Assembly (NCBI RefSeq): GCF_003958625.1
Contig: NZ_RSEL01000024.1
Span: 1 to 64,000, forward strand
Source of the DNA: Tsuneonella rigui
GTDB lineage: Bacteria; Pseudomonadota; Alphaproteobacteria; Sphingomonadales; Sphingomonadaceae
DNA: 64,000 nt
Direction: 5' to 3'
A model generated the notes under the pieces. That model worked only from the letters and a program-made list of their open reading frames with translations, searched no databases and had not been told where the DNA came from. Of the stretch, positions 29,794 through 42,014 are shown piece by piece. How positions within the stretch are numbered: position 1 is the stretch's first letter; each line of letters starts with the position of its first letter. A program made the position numbers and the translations under genes.

Positions 29794-31341
29794 ATGAACC
29801 GGTTTTTCATGGCGCTCGGCGCGCTCCTGCTAATCGCCCTGCCGTCCGCCGCGCGGCCCGAGGCGGCCGATATCGCCGCCGCCGCGCGCGGGGTGGTCCG
29901 CGTGGTGATCATGGGCACCGACGGCGAGAAGGTGTTCCCGGTCAGCCACGGCACCGGCTTCGCGGTTGCGGCGAACAAGATCGTCACCAACGCGCACGTC
30001 ATCCGCGAGGCACTGCAGGACGATACGCTGCGCATCGCGATCGTACCGCCTGACGGCGATTCGGCGGACTATGCGCGGATCGTGACCGTCGCGTCGGGCA
30101 AGGATCTCGCGCTGCTCGAGACGACCGGCAAGCTGCGCCTGCCGCGGCTGACGATCGCCGGCACCGCGGCGGGGGACGGCGACGAGGTCGCCGCGGTCGG
30201 CTATCCCATGAACGTCGACCGCGCGCAGGGGCTCGACCTGCCCGATCTGTTCCGCCCCCAGCCGCCGGTGAAGAGCCGCGGGTTCATCTCTGGCGCGCGG
30301 CCGAGCCGGGACATCGACACAGTGCTCCACACCGCGCCCATCGCCCGCGGTAACTCGGGCGGCCCGCTCCTCGACAACTGTGGGCGGGTGCTCGGCGTCA
30401 ACAGCTTCGGCACCACCTCGGACGACGGCGCGGATGCGGAGTTCTCGTTCGCGGTTTCCGATAAGGAACTGATCCCGTTCCTGAAATCCGCCGGGGTCGA
30501 GGCGGCGGTCAACGCGCTGCCGTGCCGCTCGATGGCCCAGCTCGACGAGGCGGAGCGCGAACGTTTGTCGGCAGAGCAAGCCGCCGCCCGGGCCAAGCTG
30601 GCGGACCGCGCGGAGGCGACGCGGGAGGAGCGCGAGCGGGCGCAGCTCGAAGCCGAACTGTCTGTGATGAACGACCGCGAGAACGCGATGGCGATCGCGG
30701 GGCTGTTGCTGCTGGTGGCGGCCGGCGCCGGCTTCACCGCGTTCAACCTGCGCACTCGCGATGATGGCGGCAAGGCGATGCGGATCGCGGGCGCGATTGC
30801 TGCGGCGGCGACAGTCGGAGCGCTCGCGATCTGGTTCACCCGCCCGGGGCTCGACGCGATCGACCGGCGCGTGAGCGATCTCCTCGCACAAAAGGTTCAA
30901 CCTGGTGCCGAGAGTGCTGACAAACCGAGCAACAGTGCCGACAACACCCTGACCTGCACCATTCAACCCGATCGAAGCCGGATCGTGAGCGAGCCGCCAA
31001 CCGACATGGACTTCACCTGGACCGCCAGCGGCTGCGTCAACGGCCGGACCCAGTACGGATTCGCTGATGGCAAATGGACCCGGCTGTTCGTCCCGAACGA
31101 TGACGATGCGGTATCGGTCAACAGCTTCGATCCGGAGAGCCGCACCTTCCGCACCGACCGCTTCCCGCTGAGCCAATCGACCATGGCCAAGGCCCGGGAG
31201 GCTCGCGCTGCCTACAAAGCGCCGGCTTGCGGTGCGCCGGAGGCGGCGAGCAAGCTGGGCGAGATGCAGTCGGGCGTCACCGCGCTTCTGCCGGGGCAGG
31301 CGAACGAGCGGTTGGTGTATAGCTGCCACCCGAAGAACTAG
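29794..31341 (+). CDS. Exported trypsin-like serine protease with coiled coil and two C-terminal membrane segments
   Basis: The 515-residue protein has a signal sequence (MNRFFMALGALLLIALPSAARPEAA), a trypsin-like domain with His in VTNAHVI, Asp in KDLALLE and Ser in RGNSGGPLLD, then a Glu/Arg/Ala-rich coiled coil (about residues 250-295), two hydrophobic segments (MAIAGLLLLVAAGAGFTAF and GAIAAAATVGALAIWF), and a Cys-containing C-terminal domain. No PDZ domain is seen, unlike HtrA/Deg. Start alternatives at 29758 and 29767 exist. The target is unknown. Confidence 0.78.
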   Translation: MNRFFMALGALLLIALPSAARPEAADIAAAARGVVRVVIMGTDGEKVFPVSHGTGFAVAANKIVTNAHVIREALQDDTLRIAIVPPDGDSADYARIVTVASGKDLALLETTGKLRLPRLTIAGTAAGDGDEVAAVGYPMNVDRAQGLDLPDLFRPQPPVKSRGFISGARPSRDIDTVLHTAPIARGNSGGPLLDNCGRVLGVNSFGTTSDDGADAEFSFAVSDKELIPFLKSAGVEAAVNALPCRSMAQLDEAERERLSAEQAAARAKLADRAEATREERERAQLEAELSVMNDRENAMAIAGLLLLVAAGAGFTAFNLRTRDDGGKAMRIAGAIAAAATVGALAIWFTRPGLDAIDRRVSDLLAQKVQPGAESADKPSNSADNTLTCTIQPDRSRIVSEPPTDMDFTWTASGCVNGRTQYGFADGKWTRLFVPNDDDAVSVNSFDPESRTFRTDRFPLSQSTMAKAREARAAYKAPACGAPEAASKLGEMQSGVTALLPGQANERLVYSCHPKN

Positions 31342-31458
31342 CCCTCTCCCCTTGCGGGAGAGGGTTGGGAGAGGGGTCGGCGGCACTCGCCGCCGCTACG
31401 CGACGGCCCCCTCTCCCTCAGCCCTTCGGGCTCCTCCCTCTCCCGCAAGGGGAGAGGG
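31342..31458. repeat. Inverted repeat between convergent genes (possible bidirectional terminator)
   Basis: A 23-base arm (31342-31364) is repeated as its exact reverse complement at 31436-31458; the arms begin CCCTCTCCCCTTGCGGGAG. A smaller hairpin (AGCCCTTCGGGCT) lies inside. It separates the serine protease gene from the convergent dioxygenase gene and could stop transcription from both sides. Confidence 0.8.
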
Positions 31459-31463
31459 CTAGG

Positions 31464-32306
31464 TCAAGCAGCCAACGCTTCCCCAGTGAGCGTGATGCGG
31501 TGCATTTCGCGGGCGTGGCCGTGGTAATCGTTCATCGCGTAGTGCCAGGTGGTGCGGTTGTCCCAGATCGCCACCGTGCCGTCGCGCCACTCGACGCGGC
31601 CCTGCAGCTCCTCGCGCATCGCGGCGGCCCACAGGCGCTGGAGCAGCGGCAGGCTCTCCGCACGGGTCTGACCGACGATGTTGAGGGTGAACGAGGGGTT
31701 CACATACAGCAGCCGCCGCCCGGTCCGCGGGTGGCGCACCACCAGCGGGTGGACCGCGCCGGTCTTGAGGTCCTGCCCGCGCAGCGTCGCGCCTTGATCG
31801 GTCTGCGCGTAGATGCCATCGGGCGAGTAGATGTGATCGGCGGTGTGGAAGGCGGAGAGGCCCTCGATCTCGGCCTTGGTCGCCGCGTCGAGCGAATCGT
31901 AGGCCTCGCCCATGTGGATGAACAGCGTGTCCCCGCCCTTGGGCGGGAGGGTGCGCGCGACCAGGATCGAGCCCATCGCCGGCACCTGGTCATACGAATG
32001 GTCGGTATGCCACCCGCCGCCGATGTTGGTGGTCTGCTCGGGGGTCTTGCCGACGATCGCGATCTCGGGATGCTCGCCTTCGAGCGGGAAGTAATTGTTG
32101 ATGTCGATCCCGCCCCAGCGGTTGGCGAGCGCGATGTGATCCTCCGGCGACAGCGACTGGTCGCGCAGCACCGCCACGCCCTTGTCCCACACCAGTTCCT
32201 TCAGGGCATCGAGCGCCGCGCCGTCGACCGCCCGAAGATCGACCCCGCGCACTTCGGCGCCCACGCGGTCCGCCAGCGGAAACCATTCCATCGCTTGCTC
32301 TCCCAT
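31464..32306 (-). CDS. TauD/TfdA-family Fe(II)/2-oxoglutarate dioxygenase
   Basis: The 280-residue protein has the iron-binding HxD in WHTDHSYD, and a distal His in TTWHYAMNDYHGHAREMHRI, with Arg for 2-oxoglutarate. The TauD group oxidatively cleaves sulfonates, aryloxyacetates, and similar compounds; the substrate here is unknown. It is the last gene before the F1 ATP synthase operon and is divergent from atpH. Confidence 0.88.
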   Translation of the reverse strand: MGEQAMEWFPLADRVGAEVRGVDLRAVDGAALDALKELVWDKGVAVLRDQSLSPEDHIALANRWGGIDINNYFPLEGEHPEIAIVGKTPEQTTNIGGGWHTDHSYDQVPAMGSILVARTLPPKGGDTLFIHMGEAYDSLDAATKAEIEGLSAFHTADHIYSPDGIYAQTDQGATLRGQDLKTGAVHPLVVRHPRTGRRLLYVNPSFTLNIVGQTRAESLPLLQRLWAAAMREELQGRVEWRDGTVAIWDNRTTWHYAMNDYHGHAREMHRITLTGEALAA

Positions 32307-32369
32307 TCGCCCCGCGAGGGATTTATCCTACCTCTCGCGTGTCCGCAAAGCCTTCGCACCTGCACCCGG

Positions 32370-32398
32370 TTGCGTTGTGGGAGACCCGGTGATAGGGG
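32370..32398 (+). promoter_or_regulatory. Probable promoter of the F1 ATP synthase operon
   Basis: TTGCGT (32370-32375) and TAGGGG (32393-32398) are 17 bases apart, about 90 bases before atpH. It has the same form as the F0 operon promoter candidate at 51762-51790. Confidence 0.35.
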
Positions 32399-32488
32399 CG
32401 CGCCAGCCATCCCCGGGCAGCCCTTGCGGTCGCCCTCTCGCGGGCGCGGCTGAACCGACCTTTTCCGGACCCAAGAGGACCAACGCGC

Positions 32489-33043
32489 GTGGATATTTCC
32501 GCCGGTATTCAGGCTAGCCTCGCAGGGCGCTACGCCTCGGCGCTGTTCGAACTCGCCAGCGAGGCGGGCACCGTCACCGCGGTCGAATCGGACCTCGAGA
32601 CGCTGGGCCAGGCGCTGAGCGAATCGGCCGACTTGCGCGCGCTCACCACCAACCCGCGGATCGGCCGCAAGGCGCAGGGCGCCGCGGTCGAAGCCGTCGC
32701 CGCTTCGCTCGGTGTGTCGGACCTGACCAAGAAGTTCCTCGGCACCCTCGCCGGCAACGGCCGCCTGTCGCACCTCGGCGACGTCGTTCGTGCATTCCGC
32801 ACCATCGCCGCCGCCCAGCGCGGTGAGGTCACTGCCGAGGTCACCAGCGCCCACGCGCTGACCGACGCGCAGATCGACCAGCTCAAGCAGAAGCTCACCG
32901 CGCGCGAAGGCCGCACCGTGAAGCTTTCGACCAAGGTGGACCCCGACCTGCTCGGCGGCCTCGTGGTCACCATCGGCTCCAAGCGGATCGACGGTTCGAT
33001 CCGCACCCGTCTCAACTCACTCGAACAGGCCATGAAGGCCTAA
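32489..33043 (+). CDS. atpH: ATP synthase F1 subunit delta
   Basis: The 184-residue OSCP-type subunit has [13 protein letters not shown] near the start and a C-terminal [21 protein letters not shown], both signature positions. It joins the F1 head to the F0 peripheral stalk. It starts with GTG (32489) after AGAGGA. First gene of atpHAGDC. Confidence 0.95.
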   Translation: MDISAGIQASLAGRYASALFELASEAGTVTAVESDLETLGQALSESADLRALTTNPRIGRKAQGAAVEAVAASLGVSDLTKKFLGTLAGNGRLSHLGDVVRAFRTIAAAQRGEVTAEVTSAHALTDAQIDQLKQKLTAREGRTVKLSTKVDPDLLGGLVVTIGSKRIDGSIRTRLNSLEQAMKA

Positions 33044-33070
33044 GGGCGCAAGCCCGTCTGCCAAAGGTAG

Positions 33071-34609
<1,539 letters not shown>

Positions 34610-34637
34610 GCCCGAAGAGACGAACTAGGGAGCCGAA

Positions 34638-35510
34638 ATGGCCTCGCTGAAGGAACTCAAGGGTCGGATCAACTCGGTCAAGTCGACCCAGAAGATCACC
34701 AAGGCCAAGCAGATGGTCGCCGCCGCGAAGCTGCGCAAGGCGCAGGCCGCGGCCGAGGCCGCGCGTCCCTATGCCGAGCGGCTGGGCGCGGTGATGGCCA
34801 GCCTTGCCAGCAAGGTCGCGGGCCATGAAGGCGCGCCAAAGCTGTTCGCCGGCACCGGCAAGGACCAGCGACACCTGCTGGTCGTCGCCAATAGCGACAA
34901 GGGCCTGGCGGGCGCGTTCAACTCGAACATCGTCCGCGCCGCCCTCACCCAGGCGCGTGAGCTGAAGGCGCAGGGCAAGGACGTCGATTTCTACCTCGTC
35001 GGCCGCAAGGGCCGCGCGCCGATCCGGCGGGCGCACCCTTCGAACGTGGTGCAGATGTTCGACACGACCGACGTGCGCGAGCCCGGCTATGCCGAGGCCG
35101 AGCGCATCGTCGCCGAGCTGATGGAGATGTACGACGCCGGCAAGTTCGACGTCGCGCACCTGTTCTTCTCGAAGTTCAAGTCCGCGCTAACGCAGGAGCC
35201 GACCCGGCTGCAGATTATCCCCGTCCCCGCCCCGGAAATCGCCACGGCGAGCCAGGCGGCGGTCGAGTACGAGCCCGACGAGGAAGAAATCCTCGCCGAG
35301 CTGCTGCCGCGCTATCTCAAGACCCAGGTGTTCGGCGCGCTGCTCGAGAACTCGGCGTCGGAGCAAGGCGCTTCGATGACCGCGATGGACAACGCCACGC
35401 GTAACGCGGGCGAGCTGATCAACAAGCTGACCATCCAGTACAACCGCAGCCGCCAGGCCGCGATCACGACCGAACTGATTGAAATTATCGCGGGCGCGGA
35501 AGCGCTCTAA
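34638..35510 (+). CDS. atpG: ATP synthase F1 subunit gamma
   Basis: The 290-residue protein begins with [20 protein letters not shown] and ends with [19 protein letters not shown], the two helices of the central rotor shaft. GGGAG precedes its ATG. It couples F0 rotation to F1. Confidence 0.96.
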   Translation: MASLKELKGRINSVKSTQKITKAKQMVAAAKLRKAQAAAEAARPYAERLGAVMASLASKVAGHEGAPKLFAGTGKDQRHLLVVANSDKGLAGAFNSNIVRAALTQARELKAQGKDVDFYLVGRKGRAPIRRAHPSNVVQMFDTTDVREPGYAEAERIVAELMEMYDAGKFDVAHLFFSKFKSALTQEPTRLQIIPVPAPEIATASQAAVEYEPDEEEILAELLPRYLKTQVFGALLENSASEQGASMTAMDNATRNAGELINKLTIQYNRSRQAAITTELIEIIAGAEAL

Positions 35511-36986
<1,476 letters not shown>

Positions 36987-36990
36987 ACCC

Positions 36991-37248
36991 ATGCCCTTGC
37001 ACTTCGAACTCGTCACCCCGGCGAAGCTGGAACGGTCCGAGGACGTCTACATGGTGGTTGTCCCCGGCACCGAGGGCGACTTCGGCGTGCTCGAGGGCCA
37101 CGCGCCCGTGATGAGCACGATCCGCGACGGCGCGCTCCAGGTCTACCGCGCCGAAGGCGCGGCGCCGGAGAACATCGCCGTGCGCGGCGGGTTTGCCGAA
37201 GTTGGCGACAACGGGCTTACGGTCCTCGCCGAGCACGTCGAGGGCTGA
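36991..37248 (+). CDS. atpC: ATP synthase F1 subunit epsilon, short form
   Basis: The 85-residue protein contains only the N-terminal beta-sandwich ([40 protein letters not shown]). The C-terminal helical hairpin that inhibits ATP hydrolysis in E. coli epsilon (139 residues) is missing. No frameshifted remainder was seen after the stop. Alphaproteobacteria often use the zeta subunit for inhibition instead, so the short form is probably normal here. Confidence 0.94.
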   Translation: MPLHFELVTPAKLERSEDVYMVVVPGTEGDFGVLEGHAPVMSTIRDGALQVYRAEGAAPENIAVRGGFAEVGDNGLTVLAEHVEG

Positions 37249-37262
37249 TCATCCTTCGGATT

Positions 37263-37619
37263 TTGGAAAGCGCGCGCGCGCAGCTCTGGCTGCGACGCGC
37301 GTTTTTCGTCTGCGCCGCCTTCGCGTTCGTGATGGCCCTGATTCCGCCCCCGGACATTCCCGGAGAGCCGGGTGACAAAATCCAGCACATGATGGCGTTC
37401 GCGACCCTTGGCGGCCTCGCCGCGGTCGGCTGGCGCGAGCGGCGGTTGGTCGTGCTGTTCGCGTGGCTCGCGGCGTTCGGCGCGGCGATCGAGCTATTCC
37501 AGGCGATTCCCGCGCTGCACCGCGATGCCGAGTTGCTCGACTGGCTCGCCGACATGGCGGCAGCGGCGATGGCGTTGGGCGTGGTGCGTGCCGTGTTGAA
37601 TTACTCGGCCCGGCGATAG
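37263..37619 (+). CDS. VanZ-like small membrane protein
   Basis: The 118-residue protein has three or four hydrophobic segments and VanZ-like motifs: GDKIQHMMAFATLGG and ELFQAIPALHRDAELLDWLADM. The start is uncertain; TTG at 37263 is the first plausible one, 14 bases after atpC. The 3' end overlaps the convergent DUF6265 gene by 19 bases. Function is unknown. Confidence 0.75.
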   Translation: MESARAQLWLRRAFFVCAAFAFVMALIPPPDIPGEPGDKIQHMMAFATLGGLAAVGWRERRLVVLFAWLAAFGAAIELFQAIPALHRDAELLDWLADMAAAAMALGVVRAVLNYSARR

Positions 37620-38059
37620 CTCCACCGGTTGGCATTGCTGCCGTCGCTCAGCGACGTTTCGGCCAGCAACATGTCCCCTTCCCGCCAGTACCGGATGCGT
37701 TGCGGGTAATCGTGCGCGGCGTTGATGAAGGTTACGCCCGGGTCGCTCGATGGCTGCCAGGCGAAGCTGGTCCGCCCTTCCCCGCCCGGCGCGCCCCAGA
37801 ACGTCATCGCAGCGGCCTGCCCGTCGTGCGCGGGCGTCAGGATGATCTGCATGACCTCGAACGAAGCGAGTTGCTCACCTCGCCCACTGCGGGCGCTGCC
37901 GAGAATTACGCCGCCGCGCGGGGTGGTCCAGCACTCCTCGGTCCAGCGTTCGCCTTCTTCCTGCACCCAGCAGCCCGCCATCCACTGGGGCAGCGCTGGT
38001 TCGGGAGCCGGCGATGCCGACATCAGCGCCAGGGGGAGCCAGAACAGCATCAGGGACAT
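37601..38059 (-). CDS. DUF6265-like secreted protein
   Basis: The 152-residue protein has a signal peptide-like start (MSLMLFWLPLALMSASPAP) and an ordered pattern: WMAGCWVQEEGERWTEECW, LGSARSGRG, INAAHDYPQRIRYWR. These match the DUF6265 lipocalin-like group as I recall it. Function is unknown. It is convergent with the VanZ-like gene. Confidence 0.75.
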   Translation of the reverse strand: MSLMLFWLPLALMSASPAPEPALPQWMAGCWVQEEGERWTEECWTTPRGGVILGSARSGRGEQLASFEVMQIILTPAHDGQAAAMTFWGAPGGEGRTSFAWQPSSDPGVTFINAAHDYPQRIRYWREGDMLLAETSLSDGSNANRWSYRRAE

Positions 38060-38166
38060 GCAAAAGCCCTCCCAGTTCGCGCGACACCGGCTTCGACTCT
38101 AAGCAAAAAGCAGGCGAACCGCCAGTGAGGCAACAGTTCGTCGCGCCCCGGCCTCCACTGGGGTGC

Positions 38167-38205
38167 TTAACCCGTCGTAAGCCATTTCCCGCAAGTCCGA
38201 ATTAA
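38167..38205 (+). promoter_or_regulatory. CtrA-like half sites upstream of the SciP-like gene
   Basis: TTAA (38167-38170) is followed after 7 bases by TAAG, one base change from the TTAA-N7-TTAA CtrA box, and another TTAA lies at 38202-38205. This is a weak match, read by eye. Confidence 0.25.
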
Positions 38206-38254
38206 CTCTGCCCGCCCAATTCTGCTTCGCGAGGGGGCGGAGGAGTAAAATTCG

Positions 38255-38482
38255 ATGGCCTACGCCTATGACAGCACCGTTTCCGAAGCGATCAAGCGCG
38301 CGGGGCTGCCCAAGTCACACAAGGTGCACTGGTCGCAGCAGCGCAAAGCCGAAGTCGTCCGCGCGGTGCGCGACAAGCTGATCACGTTCGACGAGGCGCG
38401 CTGGCGCTACCTGCTCAGCCGCAGCGAATTCCGCGAGTGGGAAGAGAAGGTCGACCAGCAGGACGCGCGCGAGATCGCGTGA
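38255..38482 (+). CDS. SciP-like DUF1153 protein (CtrA inhibitor family)
   Basis: The 75-residue protein contains the DUF1153/SciP core: KVHWSQQRKAEVVRAVRDKL, ITFDEARWRYLLSRSEFREWE. In Caulobacter, SciP binds CtrA and represses CtrA-dependent promoters. This version lacks the longer N-terminus of Caulobacter SciP. GGAGGAG precedes its ATG. It is convergent with rimM. Confidence 0.83.
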   Translation: MAYAYDSTVSEAIKRAGLPKSHKVHWSQQRKAEVVRAVRDKLITFDEARWRYLLSRSEFREWEEKVDQQDAREIA

Positions 38483-38495
38483 TCCGAACCTAGCA

Positions 38496-38518
38496 CCCGC
38501 CGCCTGACTGGCGGCGGG
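38496..38518. terminator. Bidirectional hairpin terminator between sciP-like gene and rimM
   Basis: CCCGCCGCC-TGACT-GGCGGCGGG has perfect 9-base arms and lies midway between the two convergent stops. Outer bases AGC/GCT can add to the stem. Confidence 0.7.
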
Positions 38519-38531
38519 GCTACCCGTCTGC

Positions 38532-39014
38532 TCAGGCGAGGAACGCCGGATCGACGACCGCGCGTGCGTGGTCCCACTCGGGCACCGCTTCGGCGGTCAT
38601 CGGCACCATCGCACGACTCCGATCGGGCCGCTCGATCTCGAGAATATCGCCCGCGCCGTAATTCTCGATGGCGACGATCGTGCCGAGCGGCTCGCCGGCG
38701 GGGCTTACCGCCGCGAGGTCGATCAGGTCGGCGTGGTAGTATTCGCCCTCTTCCAGCGCGGGCATGGCCGAGCGGGGGACCGTCAGCACGGTGCTGCGCA
38801 GCTTCTCGGCCGCGGTGCGGTCGGTGACTTCAGCAAAGCGGGCGATCGCCCCGCCCTTGTGATCGCTGCGGATCTTCTTGAGCGTCAGTGCGCCGTCGTT
38901 GAACGCGGTGTAACGCTTCAGCGCATCGACCCCTTCCCCGAACAGCTTCAGGCGGACTTCGCCCGTCACTCCATGCGCGCCGGCGACGGCGGCCAGGGTG
39001 ACGGGCTTGTCCAT
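38532..39014 (-). CDS. rimM: Ribosome maturation factor RimM
   Basis: The 160-residue protein has the RimM start (VTLAAVAGAHGVTGEVRLKLF) and the PRC-barrel half with EGEYYHADLIDLA and GTIVAIENYGAGDILEI. It helps 16S rRNA/30S maturation. It lies 9 bases after rpsP. The usual next gene, trmD, is absent here, replaced by the convergent SciP-like gene. Confidence 0.94.
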   Translation of the reverse strand: MDKPVTLAAVAGAHGVTGEVRLKLFGEGVDALKRYTAFNDGALTLKKIRSDHKGGAIARFAEVTDRTAAEKLRSTVLTVPRSAMPALEEGEYYHADLIDLAAVSPAGEPLGTIVAIENYGAGDILEIERPDRSRAMVPMTAEAVPEWDHARAVVDPAFLA

Positions 39015-39023
39015 TGGAGGTGC

Positions 39024-39638
39024 TTAGCCCTCGGCCTTCTCGGCGCTGCCTTCGGCCGGCTCTTCCGAGCTCGCCTTCAGCGTGCTGCCTTCCTCGACCT
39101 CGACGGCGCCTTCGGCCGGGGCATCGCTGCTCGGCGCGGCTTCGTCGGCGGGCGCTTCGGCCGGAGCCTCGGCAGCGGTTTCTTCGGCGGCCGGAGCCTC
39201 TTCAGCGGCCGCTTCCTCAGCAACCGGAGCTTCCTCGGCCACGGTTTCTTCGACCTCGGGCTCGGGAGCAGCGGCCGCAGCGGCAGCGGCTTCCTCGGCC
39301 TCGGCAGCCTTGGCGGCGCGCTCTTCAGCGCGTTCCTTGGCGGCTTCGCCCGGCTCACCCTTCTTGGGGTTGTTGCGCGCGGCACGCTCACGGACGCCGG
39401 CGGCGTCGAGGAAGCGGGCGACACGGTCCGACGGCTGCGCACCGACCGACAGCCAGTGCTTCGCACGGTCGGCGTCGATCTTCACGCGGTTCTCGTCGTC
39501 CTTGGCGAGCAGCGGGTTGTAGGTCCCGATCTGCTCCAGGTACTTGCCATCGCGCGCCGAGCGGCTGTCCGACACGACGATCCGGTAATACGGACGCTTC
39601 TTCGCGCCACCGCGCGACAGACGAATTGCAACTGCCAT
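39024..39638 (-). CDS. rpsP: 30S ribosomal protein S16 with long acidic C-terminal tail
   Basis: Residues 1-80 are a normal S16 ([32 protein letters not shown]). About 120 further residues follow, almost only Ala, Glu and Pro (repeated [13 protein letters not shown]-type stretches). The frame continues without break to a stop at 39024, so it is a true extension. S16 is about 80-160 residues in most bacteria; similar Ala/Glu tails are known in alphaproteobacteria. Role is unknown. Confidence 0.94.
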   Translation of the reverse strand: MAVAIRLSRGGAKKRPYYRIVVSDSRSARDGKYLEQIGTYNPLLAKDDENRVKIDADRAKHWLSVGAQPSDRVARFLDAAGVRERAARNNPKKGEPGEAAKERAEERAAKAAEAEEAAAAAAAAPEPEVEETVAEEAPVAEEAAAEEAPAAEETAAEAPAEAPADEAAPSSDAPAEGAVEVEEGSTLKASSEEPAEGSAEKAEG

Positions 39639-39671
39639 TTCACTTCACCTTTCTGAAATACTGTACTGAAA

Positions 39672-41144
<1,473 letters not shown>

Positions 41145-41268
41145 GCGCTACCTCAAAACCGGCAGTAACCCTGCCAAATGCGAAAAACGCCGGCGGACGA
41201 AACCTCGTCGGCCAGCGTGCGGAGTCCAAGAGGAAACCGACTTGAATATGCTCGGCCATTGCGCCGGA

Positions 41269-41388
41269 TTTTGGCTTGGGCTGCAGGCGAAAATGGTGGA
41301 GGCGAGTGACCCGGCGCGCAGCGGACTAAATGTCCGTGAGCACCGGAAGCGCTCGTATCCGCCATTTGCAGCCCAGCCCGGGCCAAAA
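41269..41388. repeat. Structured noncoding element 3' of tRNA-Ala (imperfect inverted repeat)
   Basis: A segment of about 27 bases beginning TTTTGGCTTGGGCTGCAGGC (41269-41295) pairs imperfectly with 41362-41388 (reverse: TTTTGGCCCGGGCTGGGCTG...). A perfect hairpin CGGAC-TAAAT-GTCCG (41322-41336) is between. It begins about 10 bases after the 3' end of tRNA-Ala on the minus strand. No coding frame is convincing. Confidence 0.5.
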
Positions 41389-41398
41389 GACGGTGCAA

Positions 41399-41474
41399 TG
41401 GTGGAGCCTAGCGGGATCGAACCGCTGACCTCCTGCATGCCATGCAGGCGCTCTCCCAGCTGAGCTAAGGCCCC
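41399..41474 (-). tRNA. tRNA-Ala (anticodon GGC)
   Basis: A 76-base tRNA with encoded CCA, read on the minus strand. It opens GGGGCCTTAGCTCAGCTGGG and ends GGCTCCACCA; the anticodon stem CCTGC/GCAGG encloses the loop ATGGCAT, so the anticodon is GGC. The T-arm GCGGTTCGATCCCGC is canonical. A reverse-strand open frame over it is a shadow. Confidence 0.97.
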
Positions 41475-41558
41475 GTACCACTGCTATGCTGCCAACCCCT
41501 GGGAGGAGCCGGCAGGCCGCGCCCTTTATGGACGAGGCCCGCGCTTGGCAAGCGTCAA

Positions 41559-41882
41559 TTAGCTGTCGTCGGCATCCTCGTCGCCGCCGGTCGCCACGCC
41601 GAGATCGTCGTCGCCGCCAAGATCGACGTCGTTGTCCGGCGAATCCTCGTCGTCGTCGACGTCGATGTCTTCCAGATCGTCGCCGCCCAGATCGCTATCG
41701 GGCTCGGCTTCGGCCTTCTTGGCTTCTTCGAATGGGATCGGCTGCTTAGACTTCAGCACCGGCTCGGGCGTCCACTGCTCGCCGCACTCGATGCAGCTCA
41801 CAGGATCTTCCTTGCCCAGATCGTAGAAGCGCTCACCGCACTTGGGGCACTGACGCTTGGTGCCCCACTCAGGCTTGACCAT
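41559..41882 (-). CDS. TIGR02300 family (FYDLN) protein
   Basis: The 107-residue protein has two CxxC pairs (CPKCGERFYDLG and CIECGEQW) of a zinc ribbon, with FYDLG where the family usually has FYDLN. The C-terminal half is nearly all Asp/Gly/Glu. Function is unknown; the family is alphaproteobacterial. I chose the ATG at 41882 because the large frame upstream is the reverse strand of aroA. Confidence 0.87.
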   Translation of the reverse strand: MVKPEWGTKRQCPKCGERFYDLGKEDPVSCIECGEQWTPEPVLKSKQPIPFEEAKKAEAEPDSDLGGDDLEDIDVDDDEDSPDNDVDLGGDDDLGVATGGDEDADDS

Positions 41883-42014
41883 TGCTATTCCTCGATGGGC
41901 CCGCCGGGTGCCGACAGGCGAAAATATGGGAGACTTGATGGGTAACCGGCGCACCGGAATCAAGAGCGGGCGCGCCTTGCCACAGGGCATAGGCGCTGTC
42001 AAAAGCCGCGCGCT

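Noticed and set aside
37249-37619. Decayed C-terminal half of epsilon after atpC
   Set aside because: The sequence after the stop encodes a VanZ-like membrane protein in another frame, and no epsilon helical-hairpin sequence was found in any frame.
39024-39400. Frameshift or gene fusion in rpsP
   Set aside because: The S16 core and tail are in one frame with a clean stop, and low-complexity tails on S16 are known in the group.
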